NCBI GenBank assembly: GCA_009617715.1
Contig: VTFK01000064.1
Location: forward strand, 868,001 to 932,000
Source: Plectrocnemia conspersa
Lineage: Eukaryota; Arthropoda; Insecta; Trichoptera; Polycentropodidae
Length of the DNA: 64,000 nucleotides
Direction of reading: 5' to 3'
In this document: positions 13,166 to 25,269 of the stretch, piece by piece
How positions within the stretch are numbered: position 1 is the stretch's first letter
How the letters are laid out: each line of letters opens with the position of its first letter
Notes under the pieces: model-generated
Seen by the model: only the letters and a program-made list of their open reading frames with translations
Told to the model about the DNA's origin: nothing
Databases searched by the model: none
Made by a program: the position numbers and the translations under genes

Positions 13166-13310
13166 ATATGATAATAACTAGTGACCGACGAAAAATAATT
13201 CACATGTCGGTCATATGATAATAAATGAGCGACAATAAAAAGCTGTGCGTGGGCGTATTAAAATTATATTTTTCTTTCTCTGGAAAAGCAACGTAATAAT
13301 GAAAAAGTGG
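13166..13310 (+). repeat. Duplicated non-coding block, copy 2
   Basis: This is the second copy of the block at 12639, about 530 bases downstream in the same orientation. The identical words are separated by diverged sequence, and the surrounding A+T-rich DNA does not align. Preserved islands within diverged DNA would suit duplicated regulatory sites; this is inference. Confidence 0.65.
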
Positions 13311-14699
13311 GCATGTTGTAATGCATAATGAATTTATGTATGTGTGTGTTTTTATTGTTTCCTTTCTCTCTCCGAAAAGGAAGTTTATCGCCGGCCGAAA
13401 ATTAATGTTGAAGTTGAGGAATGTTTGTTGTGTGTTTTTTTTCGTTTGTCATTTAGAGAATTCGCGTTTAATAATTTAACGTGTGAACAAGATGTTTAAT
13501 GTGCGTGAAAAATAAAGTAGTCGCTCAGAGAGTGAAATGTAACTTGATAACGGACGAAATATGAGATCGTTAACGTTTTAAGGATTAATGTAATGAAAAT
13601 GTAAATGTAGGTCATGTTTACAAATGCGTTGTAGATGTACTCTTACATTATAGAAACACGTTAAAAAATATAAAACGTGTAATACAAGCTTACATAGTAT
13701 TTTATGTGTTATATAATAGCAAATGTAAATTTCTTTTCTTATTAATTTTTTGCTTATATTGCGCTTTATTACCAAAATAAAATAATAAGCTAAGTATTTA
13801 TTATAAAAGTAGTAAAAATAAAATATATATTTATTTAGATGTGTTCAAGAAATATTGAGGATAAAAATTTTAGTATTTATATATACTTGTAAATAAAAAA
13901 TATTATGTTTTCAGATTTTTTGTATTTTATAAATTTAATACTAAACGTACAAACAATTAAGGGTGTAAAGGTAAAAGAAAATGAGCATGACCAAAATAAT
14001 ATTTTACGGAGGTGTGAATTTATATAATAATATTTATAGTACAATCTACAGAAATAAAAATTTAGTGTGTTTTCAGTAATTTAAGTAAATATATACCTTC
14101 ATACACTATAACTTAAATTATGCCCCAAAAATATTATGCGCTTCTCCCTTCACCTATGTGTTGTATTTTAATAAAAATATTTCAGTGATCTCTAGTATTA
14201 TTAATGCAATGAAATATATAACTAATTTATAATATTATGATCTAATATTTTGGGGTTTGTATTCTGTACCTGTAAATGTAAAATTTATTTAATAAATATC
14301 TAATATATGTTTGTTTTTTGGTTTCAGGTTGGTACAAAATTGTAAAACAAGAAATAAACTGTCTATTTTTAAAAGTAAGTTTATTGCATATTAATATAAT
14401 TTATGTTTAATATATATTTTTGGTAGTGTAACGAAATTAATATATCATTTAACTCATGATTATTGTATTAGGATTTAGATTGGTTTGGCAAAGTTAATTA
14501 GATAAATTATTAAGTTTTGTATTAAAATTTTTAAATTAATAGTTTACTTAGTTTATTTATAGTGTTAAATAGATTTATACATTCAATATCTAAAGTAGCC
14601 TTTTTTAAAATTTAATAATATAATAACCACTTCATATTATCAGCAATCTTCATATTATTGAGATAATTTTCTTTTGAATTAAGTAGGTCGTAAAAAATA
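13311..14699. other. A+T-rich DNA, nothing recognised
   Basis: Short G+C patches occur at 13360-13420. Otherwise this is A/T-rich sequence without a supported feature. Confidence 0.4.
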
Positions 14700-15130
14700 T
14701 AGAATAAAAAACCAACCCTCAAGTTAATGCCGACCTTCCATCTAATGTCCGATTTAAACTTGCTCATTTAAGATATTTATACATAAAAAAAGTCCAAAAA
14801 GGGTTTTCGCGTTTTTCGGGCTCACAATTCGGATTTTGGCAACTCGTTAAAAATTTCTCGGACCCGCATTTTTTCACTCCCCTGTTTTTTCCCGAAAAAC
14901 TCTCCCGTCCGCGTGCGTTTTAATAACGTCCTAATCCTTTACATCCCCGGCAACACGCATTACATAAAGGTCCTGAAACGTATAAAAAATATTCTGCCCC
15001 TCCGGGAGTGTCGGGCTCCGCAATTTCGCCGACTTAAAACGGACACGTTGTCCTCGTTTGATTAATTCGCGACGTTCGGGATTAAGCGAAAGGGTGTATG
15101 TGGGTTGTTCATAAAGTTCCTGCACACTTA
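14700..15130. other. G+C island, candidate conserved non-coding DNA
   Basis: Around 14800-15120 the sequence is rich in CG and CCG words (gttttcgcgtttttcgggc, cccgtccgcgtgcg, ccccggcaacacgc, gggagtgtcgggctccg). Neither strand keeps a long frame; the best is 64 codons on the minus strand at 15125-14931, which I do not recognise. No repeat match is seen inside the window. Confidence 0.3.
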
Positions 15131-15339
15131 CATACTTTTTTCGGCATCACTTATTTAAATACATTGTTGTAAAAATATTGCACTTGTCTCGATATGCATT
15201 TTTTCACGATCGCACCTAATCTGTGATATCATTTTTACATTTATATTTAAAATATAGAATTAGTATAAGGGAATTTCATAGAGTATTAGGTTGCTATAAA
15301 ATACACAATAATTTAAATTAACACGGTTTTCTCACTAAC

Positions 15340-15720
15340 ACGGTTTTCGTTCGCGTCATTCCATGGTCACGACTGAATCCAATGTAGTGGTTTATTCTAA
15401 GCGCAGATTACTTTGATACGGAGCTCACAAAATGTATTACTGACAATTTTATTAAGTCCAGAAACTTTTTGAACAGCCTTTGTATTCATGTGTGCGTATA
15501 GATGGTCCACAAAAGTATAAATTGCCAAACAAATGTACGGTTCGGCCCCTATTAGCGGTGATAAATTACAGGGACGAGTATCTCTCTCTTCCTACGTATA
15601 TCCATCTCGAGTCGAGCGGGGGCGTCCACATTTCAAAGCGGGCGCCCCCAATTAAAGAAAACCACCCTTTAGTGCCGGCCAATTAAGTCGTTAACCACTA
15701 TTGTGCGAATAGTCGGATGC
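15340..15720. other. G+C island, candidate conserved non-coding DNA
   Basis: The segment 15540-15690 has gggggcg and cgccccc about 30 bases apart, which could pair, and ends in tgccggccaattaagtcg. A 68-codon frame runs through it without any recognisable domain. Confidence 0.3.
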
Positions 15721-16359
15721 CAGAAGAAAATTTGGCTAGACTTGGTCTAATAAATTGACTATAAAGATAGTAATACTTGTTAAAAGTTGACCAAACACTA
15801 TTTAAATACTTAATTATACGTTAAACTAAAAAAGTTGATTAGATTATGTGTAAAGGTCTGTGGAATAAAAGTAAATATAAAAAAATTAAAATGATGTATT
15901 TTTGCTAAAATTGCATATACAAAACGACATCTTAAATACATATTTTAAAGCATATTGTATACTTTATATTTTTAAATTAAACATAGGTTTCCTAGTATTA
16001 TTAATGAATGTATAAACTAATTACTTAATTGGCAAAATAAACGGTAAATTTATTTTATAGTTTAATATTTTTTTTAAATTAATTAAATATTTCCCTGTTT
16101 ACTTTTTACATTCCAGGAATCAGTATAAATAAAATTTATATAGTAGATATAAAATATTTTTAATATTAACAGATTTATTGTTACATTATTGTTTTATTAT
16201 AAAATAAATGGGTTACAGAAAAAAGTTCATTTTAATGTTGCTTGTTCTTGTTGCATATAGTTACTCACAAATCCATACATACAATTCAGAAAAATAAAAC
16301 TGATATTTTCTTGGTACGTCTTGTTTTTCGTGTTTGATATAGCAATAAAATAAAACAAT
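15721..16359. other. A+T-rich DNA, nothing recognised
   Basis: Only short frames and A/T runs are present. Confidence 0.4.
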
Positions 16360-16880
16360 ACGTCACGACACGACACTCGTGGTCATAAACAACGATTTAT
16401 TTCTGATCGCTTTACTCCAATTCTGTTCCGCTTCTGGACAATTACGTTTCCGCCATCGACTTATATCAATTTCACGGGACAAATCAGCGTTCCGTGCGCA
16501 CAAAGTCCTTTTACACATACAAATGTCCAATAAGAAGTTCCAGCGATCATGTTCCAACGGTCCGGCACCGATGCGAAAATGGAATAACGGGAAAATAAAG
16601 CGGAAAATGCACGATTCGTGTGTGCTATTTATAGCATCTGCTATGTGTGTGTGTTGTATATTCGATTTATACGCAAAATGCATGGGGTGTCAAAGGGTGT
16701 GTGTCGTGATTCATTGATCAATAATGGCCATATGCGACACAAAAGCGATGAAAAATGGTCGATATAACGATATTGTATCGTTATACGGCGATTTCGTATG
16801 GAAAGCAGCGCGCTTTTTAATAATTGATTGCGATTTAATTCGAGCGCGATTTGTATTGTGTGTTTGCTCAATGGAAAATA
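16360..16880. other. Long G+C island with a perfect inverted repeat
   Basis: This is among the longer islands in the window. Overlapping open frames of 106 and 112 codons exist on opposite strands, but they are mirror frames without domain resemblance and probably reflect few A/T-type stop codons. An exact 10-bp inverted repeat, TATAACGATA ttg TATCGTTATA, sits at 16763-16785. The word caataatggccatatg occurs just before it. I read the island as candidate regulatory DNA; an unrecognised exon is possible. Confidence 0.35.
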
Positions 16881-19221
16881 ACACTATGGTTATGCGGTGA
16901 AAAAGTATAATAAAAATATTGAAATCGGTAAAAGGTATTGTATGACGATGTAATTAATACAGATTTTGGATATCGCGACAATAGATAATTAAAAAAAACA
17001 GCTTAGCTTAAATATTTTTTTAGTATTAAAATAGACGCTTTATATAAAATAAGATTTATAAAAAATGTTTTGATTAGATTTACCATTAACTAAAATGATT
17101 TATATAAATATTTCATAATAGTCGAAACTATTTCTACTTTTAAAATTAATTGTAGACGCTCTCACCGATCAGTTATTATTATTGTTATGTTGCAATATAT
17201 AACATAAATCTAAATTATTCAATTCGGTTTTCTAAAATTATACAGAAAAATTATTAAAATTAAATAAAATATACAAAAGATGTATACGAAATACTCCTTA
17301 ATATTCAGCAAGGCACGAAGAGAATTTATATTTAACGTAATAAAAATATTTTTTATTTAACTATGTAAGTTAGTTTATCTTCAGAGCACTTGAATCTGAT
17401 TCACAGAGTTTCCGTATATATATATATACATATATATTTATTTACTAATTGTGAATTTTCTGTTGCAACATTACATATGTTAGAACGTGGTAACTTCATT
17501 TAAATACCAGAATGAACTCAGCTTTATCTTATATTTTAATTCTTTAATGAGATCAGGAAAACCATAGAAAACCGTATTATATAGAAGTTTTAATTTTTTT
17601 ATAAATCTTTATTTAGATTAATCTAAAATATTTTCTTTAAAAAGTAATATTGTCTATTATTTTATCAATACAAAAATATATATTACATAACCAAAAACAT
17701 TAAATTTGGGTTGAAGTTCTCGTAGAAAATATATACTCTTTCGGTATTTTTAAAATTTAAAAAAAGTTTTAATTCAGAGATGTTACGAAGATTACTAAAC
17801 ATTAATTGTAAAATTACCGGTACATTAGTAAATGAATGCTAAATTTTGTTGTGTAATTAAAATTAAATGATAAATCTTAAACGTTGTATCTATGATTATG
17901 TTTTCGATGCTGAATGATATGAATAGATAGAATAGAATTTTGTTCTATACTAACGTTCCTAACTTCTCAAAATGTAATCTAATTATATTACATGTTTAAT
18001 ACAAATATTTTTCGGACCCAAATATTGCTGAGTTTTGTTAGATATTTAATTCATTATTTTAATATACAAATAAATTTCTTTAAAAATACAATGTAATGTA
18101 ATATTTTTCCGTTATATTATGTTATTTCAATGTATTGGCAAAAAAAAACAATTAAAATGTGTAAATTCTTTTATTGAGTAGTTATTTTTTATAAGATTTT
18201 TGTGTAAATTCTTTATTGAGTAGTCCTGAATTTCTTAAATAAAAAAAAAAATATATTTTTTTTTCGAATATTTTCTTATATATTTTTTGTCAATTGCTTT
18301 AAATTATCATTACCTTAAATATAAAAAACATATTTTGAAACCTTAATAAACTTAAATAATTTAGAGGTTTTGGATATTATTTATATAAAATAAAATATAG
18401 ACAATATTGTTAAGAATTGTCCTTCCGTTTAAATTTGGTTTTAAATGAATAGTTTTGATGCAAAATTATTTTTTTAGCAACAGAATGTAAAAATATGATA
18501 ACTGCAATGTTTATATGTTTTATGTTTACTTTAATAAAATAAAACGTTTAAATAAATATTTTTGCATGTTAAACTTTTATTATACTTAGTTAATAACATA
18601 CAAGTGATTATTTAATAAATTTTACTAAATAATCACAGTAGTTTGTTTAAATATTTATATTAACTATGTTTAAAGAATTTATATAAACTATTAAAAAAAT
18701 ATAGAATATAAAATACAATATGAGCGAAATTGATATGTTGAGTTGTGATTATTTAATGCATACAACCTTTCTTGTACAGTGGATCTCAATAATAAGTTAT
18801 GGCTATAATTATTTTAGTAATCGATAAAATTTTTTTTTTTTTTGTAAAGCTATTTAGCATACAGTATTAAAATATGTCATGAAACAATATATTTTGCCAA
18901 CAATATAAATTTTTAAACAATTACATATTCGGTATTCTCCGTTAGTTTAATATAGCTCTGTTTAACACAATGGTTTGTTTAACTGACATTAGAAATCAGC
19001 AGAACTCCCAAAGTACCAAAGTACGCAGACTTTTGAAAGCCTCTAATAAATATTTTCTATATAAGCTTTGATTGTTTCTTAAAACATGAATAGTCTTGCA
19101 TTTAATAAGCATTTTTTTTAAATTATTCTGTTTGTCTAAACAATGCCCAAATTTAACCAGATTTCATTGAAGAAGCCCTTTTTTAATTGTCCATGTTTTA
19201 TAAAAAAAATATTATAAAATA
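16881..19221. other. A+T-rich DNA with a short tandem duplication
   Basis: There is no gene. The only clear structure is the 43-base-spaced duplication at 18158-18224 and a TA-rich palindromic patch near 17415-17440. Confidence 0.4.
18158..18224 (+). repeat. Short direct duplication
   Basis: The 25-mer starting tgtgtaaattctttt and ending attgagtagt at 18158-18182 recurs at 18201-18224 with a single T missing. The period is 43 bases. It looks like a recent replication-slippage or microhomology event. Confidence 0.75.
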
Positions 19222-19490
19222 TGTGCCACTTGGTCACATCATCAAGTAATGGCAACCATTGACGCCTACGGTACCTACTCTTAGATCACAATCAGACTTT
19301 CGGAACATACATTTCCTACTCTCATCTACAATCACAGCAAAGAATTTCGGACATAAATCGTTCATTACTAAGCTAATCATCAAATCAGTGACTCATTGAC
19401 CGATCCTTAAGACTCTTTAAATATAAATACATATATATTTTGAGTAATAAACCGTTGCCAGATTTTCTATTGTCTTACTGTCTGCCATAG
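19222..19490 (+). mobile_element. Probable solo LTR, approximate ends
   Basis: The sequence begins TGTGCCACTTGGTCACA and is distinctly richer in G+C than its flanks. It ends with a polyadenylation-like aataaa at about 19446 followed by gttgccagattttctattg and a TG-rich tail, as expected for R-U5. A related start, TGTGACACTTAGTCACA, occurs at 63604. The architecture suggests a Gypsy-like LTR, but no internal genes flank it, so the family is inference. The right end and a target duplication are not clear. Confidence 0.45.
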
Positions 19491-19859
19491 TTAGATATTT
19501 TTAAAACTATATAAATACGACCCAACTCGATTTTAATTGTGTTAGGTTAGGTAAGTAATCTTAGTTAATTTTTAAAAGTCAATAAACTATAGTCTATATT
19601 GTTTTATTTTATATAATTAAATATTCAAAAATTATAAACTGTTAAATATGTATATAGTAATAAAACGAAATTCGTTAAAATGCCATTCAATATTAGTAGC
19701 AAAATGTATTTACATAATTTATCAGCTGATGTTTCGGTCACACGGGACCATAATCAACTAATTACTAATTCGAGTAATTTTTAATATTAGTTTAATATAA
19801 TAATTTTCATATATACATACATATTATATTTTTAACTAGAAAAAAAAATATCAAGAAAT

Positions 19860-20125
19860 CAATAACTGTTTTTTTACGTGCTTCGTTCCCCCTTATAGCG
19901 CACCCTCAAGAATTGAGCTTGGCACAAAGGTCACCGTTAAACACGTTAAAGGTCCAGGTAAACCCCAATTTGAAATCGGTTCTGTGCCGCAAAACTTTCC
20001 AATTTGGTCCATTAATCCCGCTCGTAAACGTCTCCGCGATTTTGCCACCGCGAGATACCTATCGAACGTATTGTATCCGACTGAGTTTAATTGGATTTTT
20101 TACCGCTAACCGCGATTCGGAATGT
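19860..20125. other. G+C island, candidate conserved non-coding DNA
   Basis: The plus-strand frame 19913-20194 (93 codons) crosses it but shows no recognised domain. Base composition is mixed and complex, without repeats or transposon motifs. Confidence 0.3.
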
Positions 20126-20589
20126 TTGTTAATTGCTTTAAATACAATTCATAATACAGATATACATGTATATTTTTCATATGATATTTTATGAAAAAAT
20201 TCCTTGATTTGATCATTTATCAGGATTTATTATAGTCTTTAAACATTTAATTTACGGTGAACTACGTCTAATCGTTGAACAATCGTAAATCGTTTTTACT
20301 ATGTTAACTTTATTATTAATCTAATTTAATATTATATTATTTTAGGATTCATTTAATTTTCAAACACTATGTAAAAAATACAGTAATAACAATTTTCATG
20401 AGAGTATATTCTTCATTAGTTGATTCAATTATCAACTGTCATATTTAAATTTAACTCTCGTAATTATCAGAAGGGTAGAATGTTTAATTAAATTAAGAAT
20501 AGGGATTGTGAAAATAAACTTTCTGTATAGACGAAATTTTAAATATTTATTATTAAATAATTTTATTATTACTGTTAATTATTTCTAAG

Positions 20590-20970
20590 AATATCAGACT
20601 GTGCGCTGGATAAGTTTCGTTTTATTTTTATTCCTAGAGAGGTCAAGTTTTAGTTTTCCCCTCGTAGAGTGCGGCCACCCAATAAAATTCCGCGGCTCTC
20701 TTGACTCTCGTCTCTCTCGTTTATTGCAGTCGTCGGTGTTAAAGTCGGGATTAAATTGCATAAAGAATTTTATGAACTAGTAAAAGACATCTCCTTTGTG
20801 TTAGCCGTCGCACAGGAGCCAGCATAATCCCGCAGCTTAGACTAATCTCATTACCAGACATTGTATTTTAATAGACACCTTACCCTGAAAGCGTCACTCT
20901 GCCCGGATGAAATCTATGAACCTTATCCTTCCTCATTTCCAGGGCTAACGTTTATTGCTTATATTAACTA
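20590..20970. other. G+C island, candidate conserved non-coding DNA
   Basis: The stretch contains gtgcggccacccaataaaat, ccgcggctctcttgactctc and ttatccttcctcatttccag. The last resembles a pyrimidine-rich splice acceptor (tttccag at 20936-20942), but no convincing exon follows. Confidence 0.3.
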
Positions 20971-22259
20971 TCATCACGATTTATACTTTTTGCCACTCCC
21001 ACTAAGATTTTTAACGAACCCTCTTGCTTAAAAAAAACGTATTCAATTTTTTACAGAACAGATTTAATATTTTGTCATTCATAATTTTTATTTAACATCC
21101 AACCATTATCACCCTTCAGACAAAATTTTGTATTTATAATTATATTTTTATTTAATACTTAATTTATTCTAAAATTGTAATGATACCGTTGAACTATTTA
21201 AAATCAGCTGATTTTAAAAATATCTTCCTCAAAAAGAAAAGCTTCTTGAAAGAGCGTCATTTTTATCTAATAATTTATTTTAATTCTATAATCACAGTGA
21301 TTAAAAAAAATAAGTGTAACGTATTCAGAAACATTATATACAAAAACTTATTTTATTAAATTTGTTACACTTAAAATAATCATAGTGTAAGTACATTATT
21401 AGTAAACCACTTTTATACTGTAATTAATTCATAAGCCCTTTCTTGAGCACCGATTCAATAAATTATGGTCTGCAAACATATGTATTTTACATTTCTTATT
21501 ATATGGTTTATATACATATGTATATTATACATAATAATGGCCCCAACTTAGACACTTGCGGTATACCGTGAGATATTAATCTCTCCTTAGAATAAACATA
21601 ATTTATTTTCCCTTTCTAATTCATGAATAATTACTTCACCATCTTAACACTATTTCGGGTTTTAGAACCGAGTCGTGTGACTTTATCAGCCAGTGAGACG
21701 CTTGGTGGATCTGTCTGGTATATATATTATATATATTATAAACATTTTATAGCACAATACATATACTATATACCAATATTGTGTTAGTTAGAGTCCAAAT
21801 TAATTATAATACGTTGCTATAGCAAGCTATTGAGTTAGTAGTCCGAAGTAGAAGAATCGTTGAATACATGAAGAGCTGCTTGAATGAGTGGTTAGCGTGT
21901 CTGAGTTCTTGCGAACCCTTTTATATGTAACTTATGACCATATTTGTATTTCTATAGAGTGGTAATCTATTATAGAGTATCATATAGTGGCTGCAAGGTT
22001 TTTCTAACGCCATATAATATTAAAACTGCGCGTTTCAATAAGTACAATCATGTTGCTATGTAGTGACAAGCGGTTATAAAAATAATACCACTCTAAGTTT
22101 ATTAAACGTTAATGGTTTACGTTTTCAAGCGTTTAGTAATTTGTAATTCTTTGTTGATCTTAAAACGTCTTTGTTTAAATGACGCTTTTGTGCTTAGTTT
22201 TAAAATTTGCCTTATATATATACGTATTTCTTATTGTCTCTGAAGACTGGGTTCAGGAT
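20971..22259. other. A+T-rich DNA, nothing recognised
   Basis: Moderately mixed sequence at 21540-21730 (including ggccccaacttagacacttg and gagacgcttggtggatctgt) could be an old transposon piece, but no family motif is readable. Confidence 0.35.
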
Positions 22260-22410
22260 TCTGGTTGCGGCTTAACTAGAACGCAGATGCTTTTCTTGAT
22301 TTTCTGAAGTACATCTCTTGGTTTGTTTAGGTCTCGTGTATTCCAGGTGATAGTTTTGAGTCAAATTTTGGCTGAATATCCTTTACTTAATGCCATGATT
22401 TGGGGCGGAA
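22260..22410 (-). pseudogene. Possible LINE endonuclease fragment
   Basis: On the minus strand, 22358-22304 encodes ITWNTRDLNKPRDVLQKI. Many non-LTR retrotransposon endonucleases begin with a similar WN.RGLN..KDEL-type segment, preceded here by an in-frame methionine (MALSKGYSAKI). The following conserved ET and DH motifs are not visible, so this rests on one short motif and is tentative. Confidence 0.22.
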
Positions 22411-22627
22411 ACAGAGTATTTGTTATTGTATTGTATATGCGTAACAGCGATATAAAATTGGTTAGATCGGCGGTTATGTTATTTTGGAAATGTTTAATCT
22501 TAGGTTAAGGTAGCTGTATGACACAGATATTCTTTTGTATTAGACATTTTTTTATAAATGTTTCAAAATCGAATTATATATTTTTGCTTAAATACGTTTG
22601 TATAATGTTGATAAAAAATGTTCCTAT

Positions 22628-23460
22628 TGTGGCGACTACACACAGTTGCCAACGTATAAAAGAGTCTCATTCTCAAAATTCCAGTGACCAAAATTAATCG
22701 TCAATAAGGAAACATCAGGACCACACAAAAGCCCTCGTTACGACCAGAAAATTATATAAATAACACGAGTTTTGTTCTAACTGTAAATACTAATATTAAT
22801 TTGTTGCGAAACGGTAACGGATATAATAAATCACCGGATCTACAAGATTCCCGTTACAATGTAATACGACCTTAGACAATGCCCATCAAGCAAATGTCGC
22901 TTTCTATAGACGTATAGATATTTTGCCGCTCAAAAAAGCAACTGCAGCGATTGGTTGGATGATCGCTGCATTATTGTAATTGGTCAGCAAGGTCTGCTGC
23001 ACTGGATACTTAAGCCTGGACTCCAATGAGAATGACGGTCTCAGGGTGCTTCCATACGCTTCCTCAGGTCGTGTGTAAGCCGTATTCGGCTCATTAGCGA
23101 CGCAGTTGGTTTTCTAGTCCGGAGCTACTGATGATCTCCTGGCATCACTGTCTTTATTGGAGACGGAGGAAGGTTATAACTGGGTAGGGGAAAGCCAATC
23201 AGAGAAGGCAGTCACAAGCAGCCACTCGAAGACGCGTCATTGGCGCTCACATCCCGAGAGAAACTCCTCTATTCGAGCGCCATGTACAGATTCTTCTGTA
23301 CACTTGCTTCCACGCCACCTACTAGACATTGGAGGACCTCCCAAGGACATCATCCTTGCGCTAGCTTCTCCACCACCGCTAAAAAAAACATCTCGCTATT
23401 TATCGTCTGTTGCAATTGTAATATAGGCTAATAAAACTAGATTCCACTCTGCTCTGTACC
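22628..23460 (+). mobile_element. LTR (copy F2), with an internal insertion relative to copy F1
   Basis: The segment starts TGTGGCGACTACACACAG and is collinear with 10856-11565, including a TATA-like tataaaag at 22657, gatcgctgcatta, tggatacttaa, ttctccaccaccgct, and the aataaa signal near 23429. Between about 23035 and 23215 it carries roughly 180 bases absent from copy F1 (from cggtctcagggtgcttcc to gtaggggaaagcc), either an insertion here or a deletion there. It directly abuts a G+C-rich LINE-type ORF1, which does not look like an LTR-element gag, so the two are probably nested or adjacent. Confidence 0.58.
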
Positions 23461-23466
23461 TCAGCG

Positions 23467-24505
23467 GTGAACGGACGCATCCGCGCCTGCTCTCGCTGCC
23501 GTTCAAAGCTCCGACCCCCCACCCGCGACCATTTGCAACAACTACGACGCCAGAGACATTGCCAGCGCGATGAAGAAGACGCTTACGCGCAAGCGTGTGG
23601 TGGGTACGTTAAAGCGTACCTATCGCCATCAGCAGAACAAGAATGGCAGATGCCAAAGAAAACTGCCCGACCCTCTACTGACGCCAACCTGTTGCCGACT
23701 TCAAGTCATAACAGGTATGACAAACTCCCCGAAGTTGCCGGGAGTAAACACGCAAGAGTGCCACCTGTCATCATGGAGGTGGTTGGTTAACATCTCCAGA
23801 CCATCGACCTCATCAAGTCGATGACCAAATCAGGTAATTTTACCCTCCGCTACACCGGAAGAGGTAATGTTTCCATCCAGTGTGCGACGCTCGAACTACG
23901 AGCGACCCTGATGGATGGTTTGAAGGGCCGCCGTGCCTTTCACACCTTCACTGCCGACGAAGACAAGACAGTTAAATCTGTCTTGAGGGGGGCTTCCTGA
24001 GGTTCCCGTTGAAGAAATCGCTGCTGATTTGGAGCGGCAAGGATTAAGCGTCGTCAAAGTAACGGCGATGAACACCAAAGGCAGAGACCTCCTCGCGGCT
24101 CTACCTGACGCAATTTTCCGCTGAGACGACGGTGACGTCCATAGAAGCATCCGGTACGTTTGCTTCAAGGCCACGCTTGAAAAATACAAGCGTAATAAGT
24201 CGCACGCGACTCAATGTTTCAGATGCCAGCAGTATGGCCACGCTGCGAGGAACTGCCAACGAGACCCCAGATGCGTGAAATGCACAGGAAACCACGCCAC
24301 TTCCGAATGCAAAAAAAAAGACCGAGACGCCAGCAACCTGCACTGGATGCAGCGGAAGTCACCGGCCAACTACAAGGACTGTCCTCGCAGGACAGAATAT
24401 CTCCTGCAGATGAAGAAGAGGCAAAAAAAGCCACATACCACCGTACTGACCGCACCCAAGCCAACGTTCGCTCTGGAACAGAGTCAGTTTCCTGCCCTGC
24501 AGTGA
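23467..24505 (+). pseudogene. Decayed Jockey-type LINE ORF1 (gag-like, zinc knuckles)
   Basis: ORF1 products of Jockey-type LINEs bind element RNA in ribonucleoprotein particles. Here plus-strand pieces appear in order: an N-terminal region (23467-23787); then a segment with FHTFTADEDKTVKSVLRGA (about 23935-23990) and VPVEEIAADLERQGLSVVKV (24003-24062), typical of the PRE_C2HC region; then CCHC knuckles, CFRCQQYGHAARNC followed by CVKCTGNHATSEC (about 24215-24310). It ends near 24505 with EQSQFPALQ and a stop. Stops and frame changes near 23790, 23997, 24120 and 24320 make it non-functional. It is much richer in G+C than its surroundings. No endonuclease or RT follows; the DNA turns A+T-rich at once. 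Confidence 0.78.
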
Positions 24506-24559
24506 AAAACCATTATCGTCCCAGAAGCCACCCAATTAAAACAAGCGCCCCAAGCCCGA

Positions 24560-25269
24560 CGGTCACTAATTTGGTTATATACATATAATTATATAAAAAA
24601 ACATAATGTACAATAATTAAGGTAAAAAATAATGATACTGGAATGAAGATTCCATGTATCTTATATGATATGGAACAATTTTTATAATATGATTTGAAAC
24701 AATATTTATAATAATATTGTAAAATAAAAAGTTTATTAATTTTAAAACAGAATATCGATACAACCCAAAACCGTGTTTAATAATATTGTTAAAAATGCTT
24801 TAAAGATAAATAGAAACAAACTTAATATTTTAAATAATAAAATTTAAAAGAATATAATAAAATAAAAATATGGCACTTAAAACATTAAGAATTGAAAAAT
24901 ATTAAATTATGAAAACCAATTAATGAAATAAAAAATATCCCAAATAAAATGTGAGAAATAATTAAAAATTAAATAATCCTACTTAGAGAAACGACAAATA
25001 AAATATCTTCATATAATAGCAGAAAAAAATAAATATATACTAATTTAAAAGTATAGAAGAGATATATTATGAATACAATACTTCAGCTTAATAATTTGGC
25101 ACAAAAAAAATAAAACATTTAAATAAGTATGTATCTTTTTGAAAGACATTCACAATATATTTTTTTAATTAAAAAAGAAACCGACACTGATGAGTTAGAT
25201 GTGAATATAATTATAATACTAGGAAATAAATTACAATTTTAAGTAAATAAAGTCCTCTCCGAAAAATAA
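24560..25269. other. A+T-rich DNA, nothing recognised
   Basis: Very A-rich plus strand, with no readable motif upstream of the LINE relic. Confidence 0.35.

Noticed and set aside
16363..16717. Opposed open frames of 106 and 112 codons
   Set aside because: They overlap on opposite strands across a G+C island and share the same absence of stops; neither shows a domain or plausible protein composition along its length. I report the island, not a gene.
19540..19556. ttaggttagg resembling the insect telomere repeat
   Set aside because: Only two units are present; not a telomeric tract.
22628..24505. Single LTR retrotransposon made of the F2 LTR plus the downstream gag-like ORF
   Set aside because: The gag-like product has the PRE_C2HC and double zinc-knuckle layout of LINE ORF1, there is no clear primer-binding site or second LTR, and the related F1 LTR stands alone. 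Adjacent or nested elements fit better.
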